Source of the DNA: CAYLMG01 sp964568365
GTDB lineage: Bacteria > Planctomycetota > Phycisphaerae > Sedimentisphaerales > Anaerobacaceae
Direction of reading: 5' to 3'
DNA: 11,900 nt
NCBI GenBank assembly: GCA_964568365.1
Contig: CAZMQF010000076.1
Location: forward strand, 1-11,900
Below are positions 1 through 6,679 of this stretch, in pieces (positions within the stretch are counted from its first letter, which is position 1; each line of letters starts with the position of its first letter). Both the position numbers and the translations under genes were made by a program. The notes under the pieces are model-generated. The model had not been told where the DNA came from, made no database searches, and saw only the letters and a list, made by a program, of their open reading frames with translations.

Positions 1-1491
1 CGTATGGTCTTTGAGGCAGCGGTTCGAAAAAACAGCCTGCCTTATGATTATAAGTTAGCCAGCTCGGTTTCAGAGGCGAGCGAACTATTGAATCGTGAAA
101 GATTTGATATTGTCATCGTTGACTATCGGCTGGGTGACGGTACAGCTTTTGATGTTTTCAGTATTTTGGAGGATACACCCACTATATTTACAACCGGTGC
201 CGGTGATGAGGAGACCGCTATCAAGGCTATGAAGGCAGGTGCCTATGATTATCTGGTTAAGGACCCGAAACGTGATTATCTTAGGGTTTTACCGGGGGTA
301 ATAAAAAATGCTATCAACTACAAAATAAATGAAGATGAACTTAAAAAATATCACGAAAATCTTGAAAGACTTGTAAAAGAAAGAACGGAACAGCTCGCTG
401 AAGAAAAAGAGCTGTTATCGGTGACTCTTTCCAGTATGAGCGACGGCGTCATTGCTGTTGGCATTGATAAGCGAATCATTTTATTTAATAGGATTGCCGA
501 GCATCTCACAGGATGGAGCTTTGCCGAGGTGCACGGAAAAAAGGTCGATGAGTTTTTTAGAATTGTCAGAGAAAATACGGAAAAGGCCGTTGAGGATTTT
601 GTTCGGAAAGCACTTGAATCCGGCCAGATGCAGACAGGGACTGATGAGGACTGCCTTGTTGCTAAAAACGGAAGCTTGCATCCCATATCAGCCGGTGCTG
701 CTCCCCTTCGCAGGAACGATGGAGCGATCGTTGGTGTTGTGATAGTGATGCGGGACGTCACAAAGGAACGTGAAATTGACCAGATGAAACAGAATTTTAT
801 CTCTTCGGTTTCACACGAGCTGCGGACTCCTTTGACTTCGATAAAGGCATATACTGAAACAATCCTGTCCAGCCCTGATATGAAGCGTGAAACGGAAGAG
901 GAATGTCTGCATGTGGTTGAAAAGGAGACGGAGCGGCTGACAACTTTGATAGAAAGTATTCTTGAAATATCAAGTATTGAAGACGGTACTTTTCAAATCG
1001 TTCGGGGGGATGTGAATATCCGAGAGGTTATCAATCGTGTTCTCTCGGTCTTAAAACCGCTGGCGCAAAAAGGTAAAATAGAGCTCCGGTGTGATATTCC
1101 TGAAGAACTTGAAATATTGCAGGGTGACGAAAATAAAATTGAGTCGGTAATAACGAACCTTGTGAATAATGCCATCAAATTCACACCAGAAAATGGTAGG
1201 ATTTCTATTTCTGCTCGGTGCCGGGAGGATGAGTTGTTTTTTTATGTAAGCGATACAGGAGTAGGTATACCAAAGGAATCGCTTCCGAAAATATTTGACC
1301 GGTTTTACAGGGTCTATCGTGAGGGAAAGCAGGTGCAGGGTACAGGATTGGGACTGGCTATTGTTAAGGAAATTGTTCAGATGCATGGGGGCAGAATCGA
1401 GGTGGAAAGTGAAGTCGGCAAGGGAACAACACTCACTGTTGTTTTGCCTTTGGTCGGTCGGAGACAGCTACATACCCAGACAGTTGGTTGA
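1..1491 (+). CDS. Receiver-PAS-histidine kinase, 5' end outside window
   Basis: Soluble two-component sensor kinase that would autophosphorylate on histidine and pass phosphate to a partner regulator; partner and signal are unknown. The frame is open at base 1, and the receiver domain lacks its first strand and acidic pair, so the true start lies upstream and the ATG at position 4 is internal. Counting from that ATG: receiver about 1-105 with phosphoacceptor D40 (IVDYRL), T63/T64 and K86; a charged helix, probably coiled coil, about 107-140; PAS domain about 138-255 ending in the usual DVTKERE; H-box SHELRTP with H271; N-box NLVNNAIKFT with N389; G1 DTGVGI at 417-422; F-box FDRFYR; G2 GTGLGL at 446-451. 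No membrane segment is visible, so it should act in the cytoplasm. The receiver is N-terminal to the kinase, unlike classical hybrid kinases. No link to the glycan genes is shown beyond adjacency; a 195-base gap separates it from the exporter. Confidence 0.93.
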   Translation, partial: RMVFEAAVRKNSLPYDYKLASSVSEASELLNRERFDIVIVDYRLGDGTAFDVFSILEDTPTIFTTGAGDEETAIKAMKAGAYDYLVKDPKRDYLRVLPGVIKNAINYKINEDELKKYHENLERLVKERTEQLAEEKELLSVTLSSMSDGVIAVGIDKRIILFNRIAEHLTGWSFAEVHGKKVDEFFRIVRENTEKAVEDFVRKALESGQMQTGTDEDCLVAKNGSLHPISAGAAPLRRNDGAIVGVVIVMRDVTKEREIDQMKQNFISSVSHELRTPLTSIKAYTETILSSPDMKRETEEECLHVVEKETERLTTLIESILEISSIEDGTFQIVRGDVNIREVINRVLSVLKPLAQKGKIELRCDIPEELEILQGDENKIESVITNLVNNAIKFTPENGRISISARCREDELFFYVSDTGVGIPKESLPKIFDRFYRVYREGKQVQGTGLGLAIVKEIVQMHGGRIEVESEVGKGTTLTVVLPLVGRRQLHTQTVG

Positions 1492-1599
1492 GACTCGAAT
1501 AGTTTTTCCTTTCATATTTTTTAATGCTGAGGAAGATTTTTTCAATTCTGCTCGTAGAAGCTCAGTTTTTTCACTAGAAATTTCACTTAAAGTAATCCT

Positions 1600-1632
1600 A
1601 AACGGTTAGAGCAACTTTAAGCTTGACCGTTT
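1600..1632. promoter_or_regulatory. Inverted repeat AAACGGT-N19-ACCGTTT, possible operator
   Basis: AAACGGT (1600-1606) and ACCGTTT (1626-1632) are perfect reverse complements, 19 bases apart. No T run follows, so it does not look like an intrinsic terminator. The right half overlaps the candidate -35 box of the exporter promoter, a placement typical of repressor sites. A 7-base arm pair can arise by chance in AT-rich DNA, so the call is tentative. Confidence 0.3.
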
Positions 1633-1651
1633 GAAGATGGTACGCTATTGT
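1623..1651 (+). promoter_or_regulatory. Possible sigma70-type promoter for the exporter operon
   Basis: TTGACC at 1623-1628 matches the -35 consensus at five of six positions. A 17-base spacer leads to TATTGT at 1646-1651, which matches the -10 at four of six. The predicted transcription start, near 1658, lies about 30 bases before the ATG at 1687. The -10 is weak, and promoter rules in the likely host phylum are poorly defined. Confidence 0.35.
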
Positions 1652-1686
1652 TATTGTTCGTCCTTATAAATAAGAGGAATTGTTTT

Positions 1687-3846
1687 ATGAATTCTTTTAG
1701 GCGTGTATTTAAATATATATGGCCGCAATGGCCAAGGGTAGTTACTGTTTTTTTAAGTGCTTTTATTGTCGCTTTATTATTATTATTCAGCTTTGCTGCT
1801 GTAGTGCCGTTGTTGAAGGTAATGATAGGTGAGGAAGGATTGCACGGCTGGATTGACAGGAATGTTTGTGACTGGAGATATGGGGTGGATTTTTACGTGC
1901 CCGAGACAGCTGATTTTACTGATGGAAACGACCCTAACATTTCTTATTATCTGCGTGTAAAAGAGGTGGATGAAAAAGGTTTTTTCAATAAAAGTTTGGC
2001 TTATGAGTCGGGCTTGCGCAGGGATGACAGAATTATAGGGGTGGGCAGCCAGCTTGTCGGGCAGGGAAACGATAGGGTCTTAAGAGGTAAACTGCTTCAG
2101 GAATTGGCTGAAGTCGAATCCGAAAGTGTTGTTCTTCAGGTTAACAGGAGTGATAAGGCAGGTTTTCTCGAGCCGCTAGAGCTTACTCTGGCGGTGCCGG
2201 AAAAAACTTTTGGAGTTAAATTTGTACAAAATCTGAGCCGTTTTGTTAAAAGAGGGCATAGTGCATCTGAAAAGCTCAGGACGGTGACGTTTATAGTCAT
2301 TGCGATGATTGTTGTTACAATCATAAGATGTCTGATGACGTACTATCAGAAATATGCCGGCGAAAAAATCGTTCAGATTGCCAATGCGCAATTGCGCGAG
2401 GATATGATTGCACATATTATGGATATGCCTATGAAGTTTTTCACTCGCTATGGTACCAGCGATACGATAAGCAGGATTGTGCGTGACGCCAACCAGACCG
2501 CTGAAGGAGCAAAACTGTTATTGGGCAAGGCTATGCGTGAGCCGATGAATGCCTTGTGCTTGTTGGGTGGTGCCTTTTATCTGAGCTGGAAACTCACATT
2601 ACTTTTTGTTGCTTCTGCACCTGTTGCAATCGGCATAGGTGTTTTGCTGGGTAAGAAAATCAAAAAAGCCACCAAAAGGTCGCTTGTCATATCGGCGCAG
2701 ATGCTTGGCAAGCTCGAAGATATTATAGGTGCTCTGAAAGTTGTCAAAGTTTATAACTATCAGGAAGCTGAAAAAAATGATTATCACAGGGTAAATAAAA
2801 AATATCTTAAAAGGTCGTTGAGGGTTACAAAGGTCGATGTCTCTACCGGACCTATCCTTGAAGTGCTCGGTATGTTTGCCGGCTCAGCCGCTCTGTTGGT
2901 CGGAGTGAATTGGGTGGTTAATGCCAATATGCAGGCCAGCTCTTTCTTTTTCCTTTTGATTGCGCTTGGAGCGGCTGCTGAGTCGATAAGGAAAAGCAGT
3001 GATATCTGGAATAAAATTCAGATGTCCAACGCAGCGGCGGAGCGCGTCTTTGCTCTCCTTGATGAGCCTCTGGAGAAGGAAAAGCCTGATGCAATAAAGC
3101 TTGCACCGCTTAGGAGAGAAATTGAATTTAGAGATGTGGTCTTTACCTATCCAGGTTCTGATAGGCCTGTCCTTAATAAGATTAATCTTAAGGTTCAGGC
3201 CGGCCATAATATTGCCATTGTAGGGCCCAACGGTTCAGGAAAGACTACTCTTGCTAACCTTATACCAAGGTTTTATGAACCGGACAGCGGAAAAATTCTT
3301 TTGGATGGAACGGATATTCAGAATGCAACTCTGCATAGTTTGCGAGACCAGATTGGTATGGTCACACAGGAGGTGGTGACGTTTAACGATACCATAGCTG
3401 CCAATATCGCTTATGGAAAGCCCAATGCAACGAGAGAGGAGATAATAAAAGCCGCAAAAGGAGCTTATGCACATGAATTCATCGCTCCTTTGCCGGATGC
3501 TTATGATACGATAATCGGTGAGCACGGCTCGGGACTCAGCGGGGGACAACTGCAAAGAGTTGTTATCGCAAGAGCAATTTTGAAAAATCCCACAATCCTG
3601 ATTTTTGACGAGGCTACAAGCCAGGTTGATGCCGACAGCGAGGCTAAAATCCACAATGCGATTGAACAGATGATGCAGTACAGAACAAGTTTTATCATCG
3701 CGCATAGATTCAGTACTGTCATTACGGCTGATTTGATAGTCGTAATGGACAATGGGCAAATTATTGCGCAGGGCCAGCACGAAGAGCTGATTAAAACCTG
3801 TCAATTATATCAAAGTTTATATGAAACACAGCTTGTAGCTTCTTAG
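1687..3846 (+). CDS. msbA: MsbA-like ABC exporter with PDZ-like periplasmic insert
   Basis: Half-transporter of 719 residues, expected to dimerise in the inner membrane and flip lipid A-core or another lipid-linked glycan. The ATG at 1687 is chosen because AGAGGA lies 10 bases upstream; an in-frame TTG at 1648 has no such site. Domains: TM1 about 18-42; an unusually long extracytoplasmic segment about 48-195; TM2 about 198-218; further TM helices near 286-322 and 388-432; nucleotide-binding domain about 478-715. ATPase motifs are complete: Walker A GPNGSGKTT (513-521), Q-loop Q561, signature LSGGQ (617-621), Walker B ILIFDEATS with D641 and E642, H-loop H673. Ordinary MsbA proteins are about 580 residues; the excess is the TM1-TM2 insert. 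Residues about 85-172 in it resemble a PDZ fold (SLAYESGLRRDDRIIGV, then alternating strand-like LQVNR and LELTLAV). First gene of a probable operon with the kinase gene. The substrate is inferred from family and context, not shown. Confidence 0.9.
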   Translation: MNSFRRVFKYIWPQWPRVVTVFLSAFIVALLLLFSFAAVVPLLKVMIGEEGLHGWIDRNVCDWRYGVDFYVPETADFTDGNDPNISYYLRVKEVDEKGFFNKSLAYESGLRRDDRIIGVGSQLVGQGNDRVLRGKLLQELAEVESESVVLQVNRSDKAGFLEPLELTLAVPEKTFGVKFVQNLSRFVKRGHSASEKLRTVTFIVIAMIVVTIIRCLMTYYQKYAGEKIVQIANAQLREDMIAHIMDMPMKFFTRYGTSDTISRIVRDANQTAEGAKLLLGKAMREPMNALCLLGGAFYLSWKLTLLFVASAPVAIGIGVLLGKKIKKATKRSLVISAQMLGKLEDIIGALKVVKVYNYQEAEKNDYHRVNKKYLKRSLRVTKVDVSTGPILEVLGMFAGSAALLVGVNWVVNANMQASSFFFLLIALGAAAESIRKSSDIWNKIQMSNAAAERVFALLDEPLEKEKPDAIKLAPLRREIEFRDVVFTYPGSDRPVLNKINLKVQAGHNIAIVGPNGSGKTTLANLIPRFYEPDSGKILLDGTDIQNATLHSLRDQIGMVTQEVVTFNDTIAANIAYGKPNATREEIIKAAKGAYAHEFIAPLPDAYDTIIGEHGSGLSGGQLQRVVIARAILKNPTILIFDEATSQVDADSEAKIHNAIEQMMQYRTSFIIAHRFSTVITADLIVVMDNGQIIAQGQHEELIKTCQLYQSLYETQLVAS

Positions 3847-3853
3847 GTAAAAA

Positions 3854-3958
3854 ATAAAAATCATAATCGTTGCCGGCTTGATGTTTACGGTATTGATTGT
3901 CACGGTTACTACTAATTGCCCGGGTAATATCATATGCCTGAACTTCCAATTAATCTAA
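3854..3958 (+). pseudogene. Signal-peptide-like short frame without a usable start codon
   Basis: Between the exporter stop and the double kinase, a 34-codon frame reads K-I-I-I-V-A-G-L-M-F-T-V-L-I-V-T-V-T-T-N-C after an ATA codon at 3854. This has the basic residue, hydrophobic core and terminal cysteine of a lipoprotein signal peptide. AGG at 3845-3847 sits 6 bases before the ATA, exactly where a ribosome binding site would serve an ATG. The frame stops at 3956-3958, overlapping the kinase start in another frame. The likeliest readings are a decayed 5' end of a small secreted or lipoprotein gene, or chance. A start at ATG 3881 would leave only the second half of the hydrophobic stretch. Confidence 0.25.
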
Positions 3959-5295
3959 AAATTAAAAACGGTTTGAATCCTGAGAAGCTGGAATCTGTTG
4001 AGTGTCGGTTTCTTTTGCGGGCTGTAAAAGGTAATAGGCAGGTTTTTAATGCCTCGTGGGATGGCCGGGCGGTCATTGTAAAAATCTTCTCGAAAAAGTT
4101 TTTTGCACATCATCATCTTAAAAGAGAGTGGCGGGGATTAAACCTTTTGCACAAATGCCGATTGAATGCCCCGAAACCTTTGTTTTTTGGGCAGACAACA
4201 GACCGAAGATGGGCGATTGTAACCGGTAAAATAGTAGATTCTTCTACGGCTCTTGAGGTTTTTAATAGTGCTGAAGATGACCAGGGTAGATTCAGGATTT
4301 TGGTTCTTGTTTGCAGAGAGCTGGCAAAGCAGAATAAAAAGGGCGTTTTCCAGAAAGATTTGCATCTGGGTAACTTTCTTGTTTTAGAAGATACTGTTTA
4401 TGCGCTGGATCCGGCCCGTATGAAGTTTTTTCATCAGCCTCTATGCAGGTCAAAAAGCATCTCCCAATTGGCACTGCTTAGCTGCTATTTACGTGATGAT
4501 GACATCGAATTGTTTGACAAACTGTGCAAAGAGTATTTTGATGTGCGAGACTGGTGTTTTGATGAGACCCAAAAGGCTTTGGTATTAAAAAACAGGGACC
4601 GGCATAGAAAAGAACAAATCAAAAAAGGCCTGAAAAAGTGTATGCGCACAAGTAAAAGGGTGCTGAAAATCAGGACCAGCCGACATTTTGCTGTATTTGA
4701 CAGGAACTTCATCGAATCCGCAAAACCAATTGATTTTATAAAGCAAATCGATTCTTTGATGGATGCCGGCCAAATCCTCAAAAAGGGTAATACCAGCTAC
4801 GTCTCCCGCATAAACTTCAACGGAAAAGATATTGTCGTCAAACGCTATAACCACAAAGGCCTGGTCCATTCCCTGCGCCATACGATAATGGGTTCTCGAG
4901 CCCGTCGCTGCTGGCTTTACGGCCATCGTCTCGGAATGTTAAACATCCCAACACCGAAACCAATCGCTTTTATTGAGCAGCGAAATGGTTTGCTTCTCTG
5001 GCAGTCTTATCTTATAACCGAATTTGTCGCCGGCCGGAGGCTTTACGATTGCCTGCAGGTTGCCAATGACGAGCAACGCTCAAAAATAGCCTTGCAAATC
5101 CGGCAGCTCCTTGACAACCTCGGAAATAATCGTATAACTCACGGCGATATGAAACCAACTAATATTCTTATTACCAAAAACGGTCCAGTCCTCACCGACC
5201 TTGATTCTATAAAGTTTCACAGGATTAATTTTGTCTATCGGCACATGCGAACCAAAGATGTTGAACGTCTGTCAAGATTAATATGGAAGAATTGA
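3934..5295 (+). CDS. Tandem double lipopolysaccharide kinase (InaA/WaaP-like)
   Basis: Cytoplasmic protein of 453 residues with two protein-kinase-like domains of the type that phosphorylates LPS core sugars (Kdo or heptose) with ATP. Domain 1, about 25-210: VIVK with K50, possible alpha-C E65, catalytic loop KDLHLGN with D142 and N147, metal-binding position D159 in ALDPA. Domain 2, about 258-453: IVVK with K303, catalytic loop HGDMKPTN with D405 and N410, metal-binding D422 or D424 in LTDLDS. A basic linker, about 218-250, separates them. Both catalytic loops look intact, so neither half is obviously a dead pseudokinase, although domain 1 has QKD where HRD or HGD is usual. The start is bounded by an in-frame stop at 3925-3927, making ATG 3934 the first usable codon; its ribosome binding site is weak. 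It lies 87 bases after the exporter and 3 bases before the GT2 fragment, so the three are probably co-transcribed. The acceptor sugar cannot be read from sequence. Confidence 0.85.
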   Translation: MPELPINLKIKNGLNPEKLESVECRFLLRAVKGNRQVFNASWDGRAVIVKIFSKKFFAHHHLKREWRGLNLLHKCRLNAPKPLFFGQTTDRRWAIVTGKIVDSSTALEVFNSAEDDQGRFRILVLVCRELAKQNKKGVFQKDLHLGNFLVLEDTVYALDPARMKFFHQPLCRSKSISQLALLSCYLRDDDIELFDKLCKEYFDVRDWCFDETQKALVLKNRDRHRKEQIKKGLKKCMRTSKRVLKIRTSRHFAVFDRNFIESAKPIDFIKQIDSLMDAGQILKKGNTSYVSRINFNGKDIVVKRYNHKGLVHSLRHTIMGSRARRCWLYGHRLGMLNIPTPKPIAFIEQRNGLLLWQSYLITEFVAGRRLYDCLQVANDEQRSKIALQIRQLLDNLGNNRITHGDMKPTNILITKNGPVLTDLDSIKFHRINFVYRHMRTKDVERLSRLIWKN

Positions 5296-5298
5296 ATT

Positions 5299-5514
5299 AT
5301 GCACCAAGTAACGCCTTTAATTTCCGTCGTTATGACCTCTTATAACCACCAGAGTTTTATTTCGGAGGCAATTGAAAGCATATTAAATCAAACCTTTCCC
5401 AACTTTGAATTGATAATAGTTGACGATGTCTCAACAGACAGGTCGAGGGAAATCATAGAAACATATAAAAAAAGAGATTCTCGCATCAAAACAATTTTTC
5501 ATTCATCCACTTAA
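5299..5514 (+). pseudogene. Truncated family 2 glycosyltransferase (N-terminal fragment)
   Basis: Seventy-one codons match the beginning of a GT2 (GT-A fold) glycosyltransferase: the first strand LISVVMTSYNH, the helix SEAIESILNQTFPNFELI and the nucleotide-binding IIVDDVSTDRS. The normal protein runs to about 250-350 residues and needs a second DxD-type motif and catalytic base, all absent here, so the fragment should be inactive. It ends after KTIFHSST, where the family normally continues into a GISKARN-like stretch. No other frame downstream resumes the GT2 sequence, so this is a lost 3' part rather than a simple frameshift. The start at ATG 5299 has GGAAGAA about 8 bases upstream, inside the end of the kinase gene. 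The stop coincides with the edge of an AT-rich segment and shares TTAA with the convergent gene. Confidence 0.8.
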
Positions 5515-6428
5515 GACAGAATCTTCTCATATAGCTTTATTAATTTTTGTATATTATTTTTTGGACTTAGTTCTTTTTGAACATACTTAGCACCTTCGTA
5601 ATTCGGATCCTTACGATTTAATATTTCAGCCAATTTACTTTTTAACTCTTCAAATGTACTTGCATATTCACAATTTGGAGTTCGATGGTTGTAAAGAACA
5701 TATCTACCCATTGATAAAACTTCAGTTGCCATCATGGATTGTCCATCATGTGGAACTAGGCGTATATATACAGTGCTATTAAGAATATAGCTCAAAACAT
5801 CTTTTTGATAACCAAAAAATTGCACGTTCAACGGTGGATTCAAATTCGCACCAGTTGCACCTATTATTTTAAATGTTATTTCAGGAAAGGCGTCTGCCAG
5901 TTTAAAAATTAAAGAATAGTTGTAAAATTCTTCACGTTTATCATTCCAATAGCTCAAAACCGCTGGTTTCTCGGGAAGTGGTTCAACCTTGTTTAACACT
6001 TTGTTAGTTATATTGGGTATCACGTAAGAAATATCAAAACCATGGTTTTCTAATTCTTTTCTTAGGTGATTGGAAACAGATATATGTATCAAGTTTTCCG
6101 GGCAACATTTTATAAATAAATTTTTTCTATTTGAATCTTCTAATTTCAAAACGTCACTACCTATCCAGTGGCAAATTATTGGTTTATTTATTTTTTTAGA
6201 TGCTTTTAATAATTTCATTGCTCCATAAGGTGACATAATATGCAATATTGAATACTTCTGGACTTCTTTGTGAAAGTAAATTAGCCATAGCATTTGTTTT
6301 AATGGATTTGCTGAAGGTTTTTTCAAAATATTAGCATTTACACCTTCTTCGGCAAGTTGATTTTTTAAGTTCTCACACCAGTAATTATCACCCATTAGAG
6401 CAATCTTGTATTCTCTATTTTTTTTCAT
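5511..6428 (-). CDS. GT-B (GT4-like) glycosyltransferase
   Basis: Protein of 305 residues, expected to transfer a sugar from a nucleotide donor during glycan assembly in the cytoplasm. The N-terminal half shows the Rossmann pattern YKIALMGD at 7-14, LHIMSPYGA at 62-70 and HWIGSDVL at 87-94, the last common in GT4-type acceptor domains. The C-terminal half has FKIIGATG (186-193), FFGYQKDVLSYI and PHDGQSMMATEVLSMGRYVLYN (from 226), the counterpart of the donor-binding E-x7-E region, here D228 then E236. Length is short for GT4 (usually 350-400) because the first domain is compact. It is strongly AT-rich and rich in lysine, asparagine and isoleucine codons, unlike its neighbours, suggesting recent transfer. 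It faces against the GT2 fragment; the two stop codons overlap in TTAA (5511-5514). No strong ribosome binding site precedes ATG 6428. Donor and acceptor are unknown. Confidence 0.8.
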   Translation of the reverse strand: MKKNREYKIALMGDNYWCENLKNQLAEEGVNANILKKPSANPLKQMLWLIYFHKEVQKYSILHIMSPYGAMKLLKASKKINKPIICHWIGSDVLKLEDSNRKNLFIKCCPENLIHISVSNHLRKELENHGFDISYVIPNITNKVLNKVEPLPEKPAVLSYWNDKREEFYNYSLIFKLADAFPEITFKIIGATGANLNPPLNVQFFGYQKDVLSYILNSTVYIRLVPHDGQSMMATEVLSMGRYVLYNHRTPNCEYASTFEELKSKLAEILNRKDPNYEGAKYVQKELSPKNNIQKLIKLYEKILS

Positions 6429-6679
6429 ATAAAATTTTTCTTTAAATTTTTTATTATATTGTTTTCGTAAAACATTTGGTAAATAAGAATGTAAATGTTA
6501 AGAGATAATATACAAACGGTAACATCTCTTTTAGACATATCATTTTTTCTATCTATCCTGCGAATTATAGAATGAGTCGATACTTTTTACAAGGCAAAAT
6601 TCTGATATTGCAAATAATGATGCATAATGTTATTATGACACACAATGCAAAAGTTTCTCCAGATTAAGTAGGACGTTTT
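6429..6679. other. AT-rich divergent intergenic region
   Basis: The 251 bases between two divergent genes should hold both promoters. The left half is extremely AT-rich and continues the composition of the GT-B gene. It includes a 7-base inverted repeat, AAGAGAT at 6501-6507 and ATCTCTT at 6525-6531, with a 17-base loop and no T tract directly tied to a stop codon. No coding sequence or RNA gene is evident. Confidence 0.5.
6608..6637 (+). promoter_or_regulatory. Possible promoter with palindrome over the -10
   Basis: TTGCAA (6608-6613, four of six to -35) is followed after 17 bases by TATTAT (6631-6636, five of six to -10), predicting a start near 6643 for the radical SAM gene. The palindrome CATAAT-GTT-ATTATG (6623-6637) overlaps the -10 and could be an operator. 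In such AT-rich DNA both patterns occur by chance, so confidence is low. Confidence 0.35.

Larger units (their letters stand above)
1492..1686. other. Intergenic spacer between kinase and exporter genes
   Basis: This 195-base non-coding stretch is AT-rich with several T runs. No hairpin followed directly by a T tract is convincing enough to call a terminator for the kinase gene. It contains the inverted repeat at 1600-1632, the possible promoter at 1623-1651 and the ribosome binding site before 1687. Confidence 0.6.

Noticed and set aside
1648..1686. Exporter start at TTG 1648 (13 extra residues)
   Set aside because: ATG 1687 has AGAGGA at 1671-1676 and gives a normal cytoplasmic N-terminus; the TTG has no ribosome binding site and overlaps the possible -10.
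3235..3804. 189-codon minus-strand open frame inside the exporter
   Set aside because: It is antisense to the highly conserved nucleotide-binding domain and has no ribosome binding site or family features.
6501..6531. Inverted repeat AAGAGAT/ATCTCTT as a terminator or RNA element
   Set aside because: A 7-base AT-rich stem with a 17-base loop is unstable, and the position, upstream of both divergent genes, does not suit a terminator.
5505..6673. Imperfect inverted repeat TCCACTTAA and TTAAGTAGGA near the edges of the AT-rich island
   Set aside because: Only ACTTAA/TTAAGT is perfect; six bases are expected by chance, and no transposase or target duplication is present.
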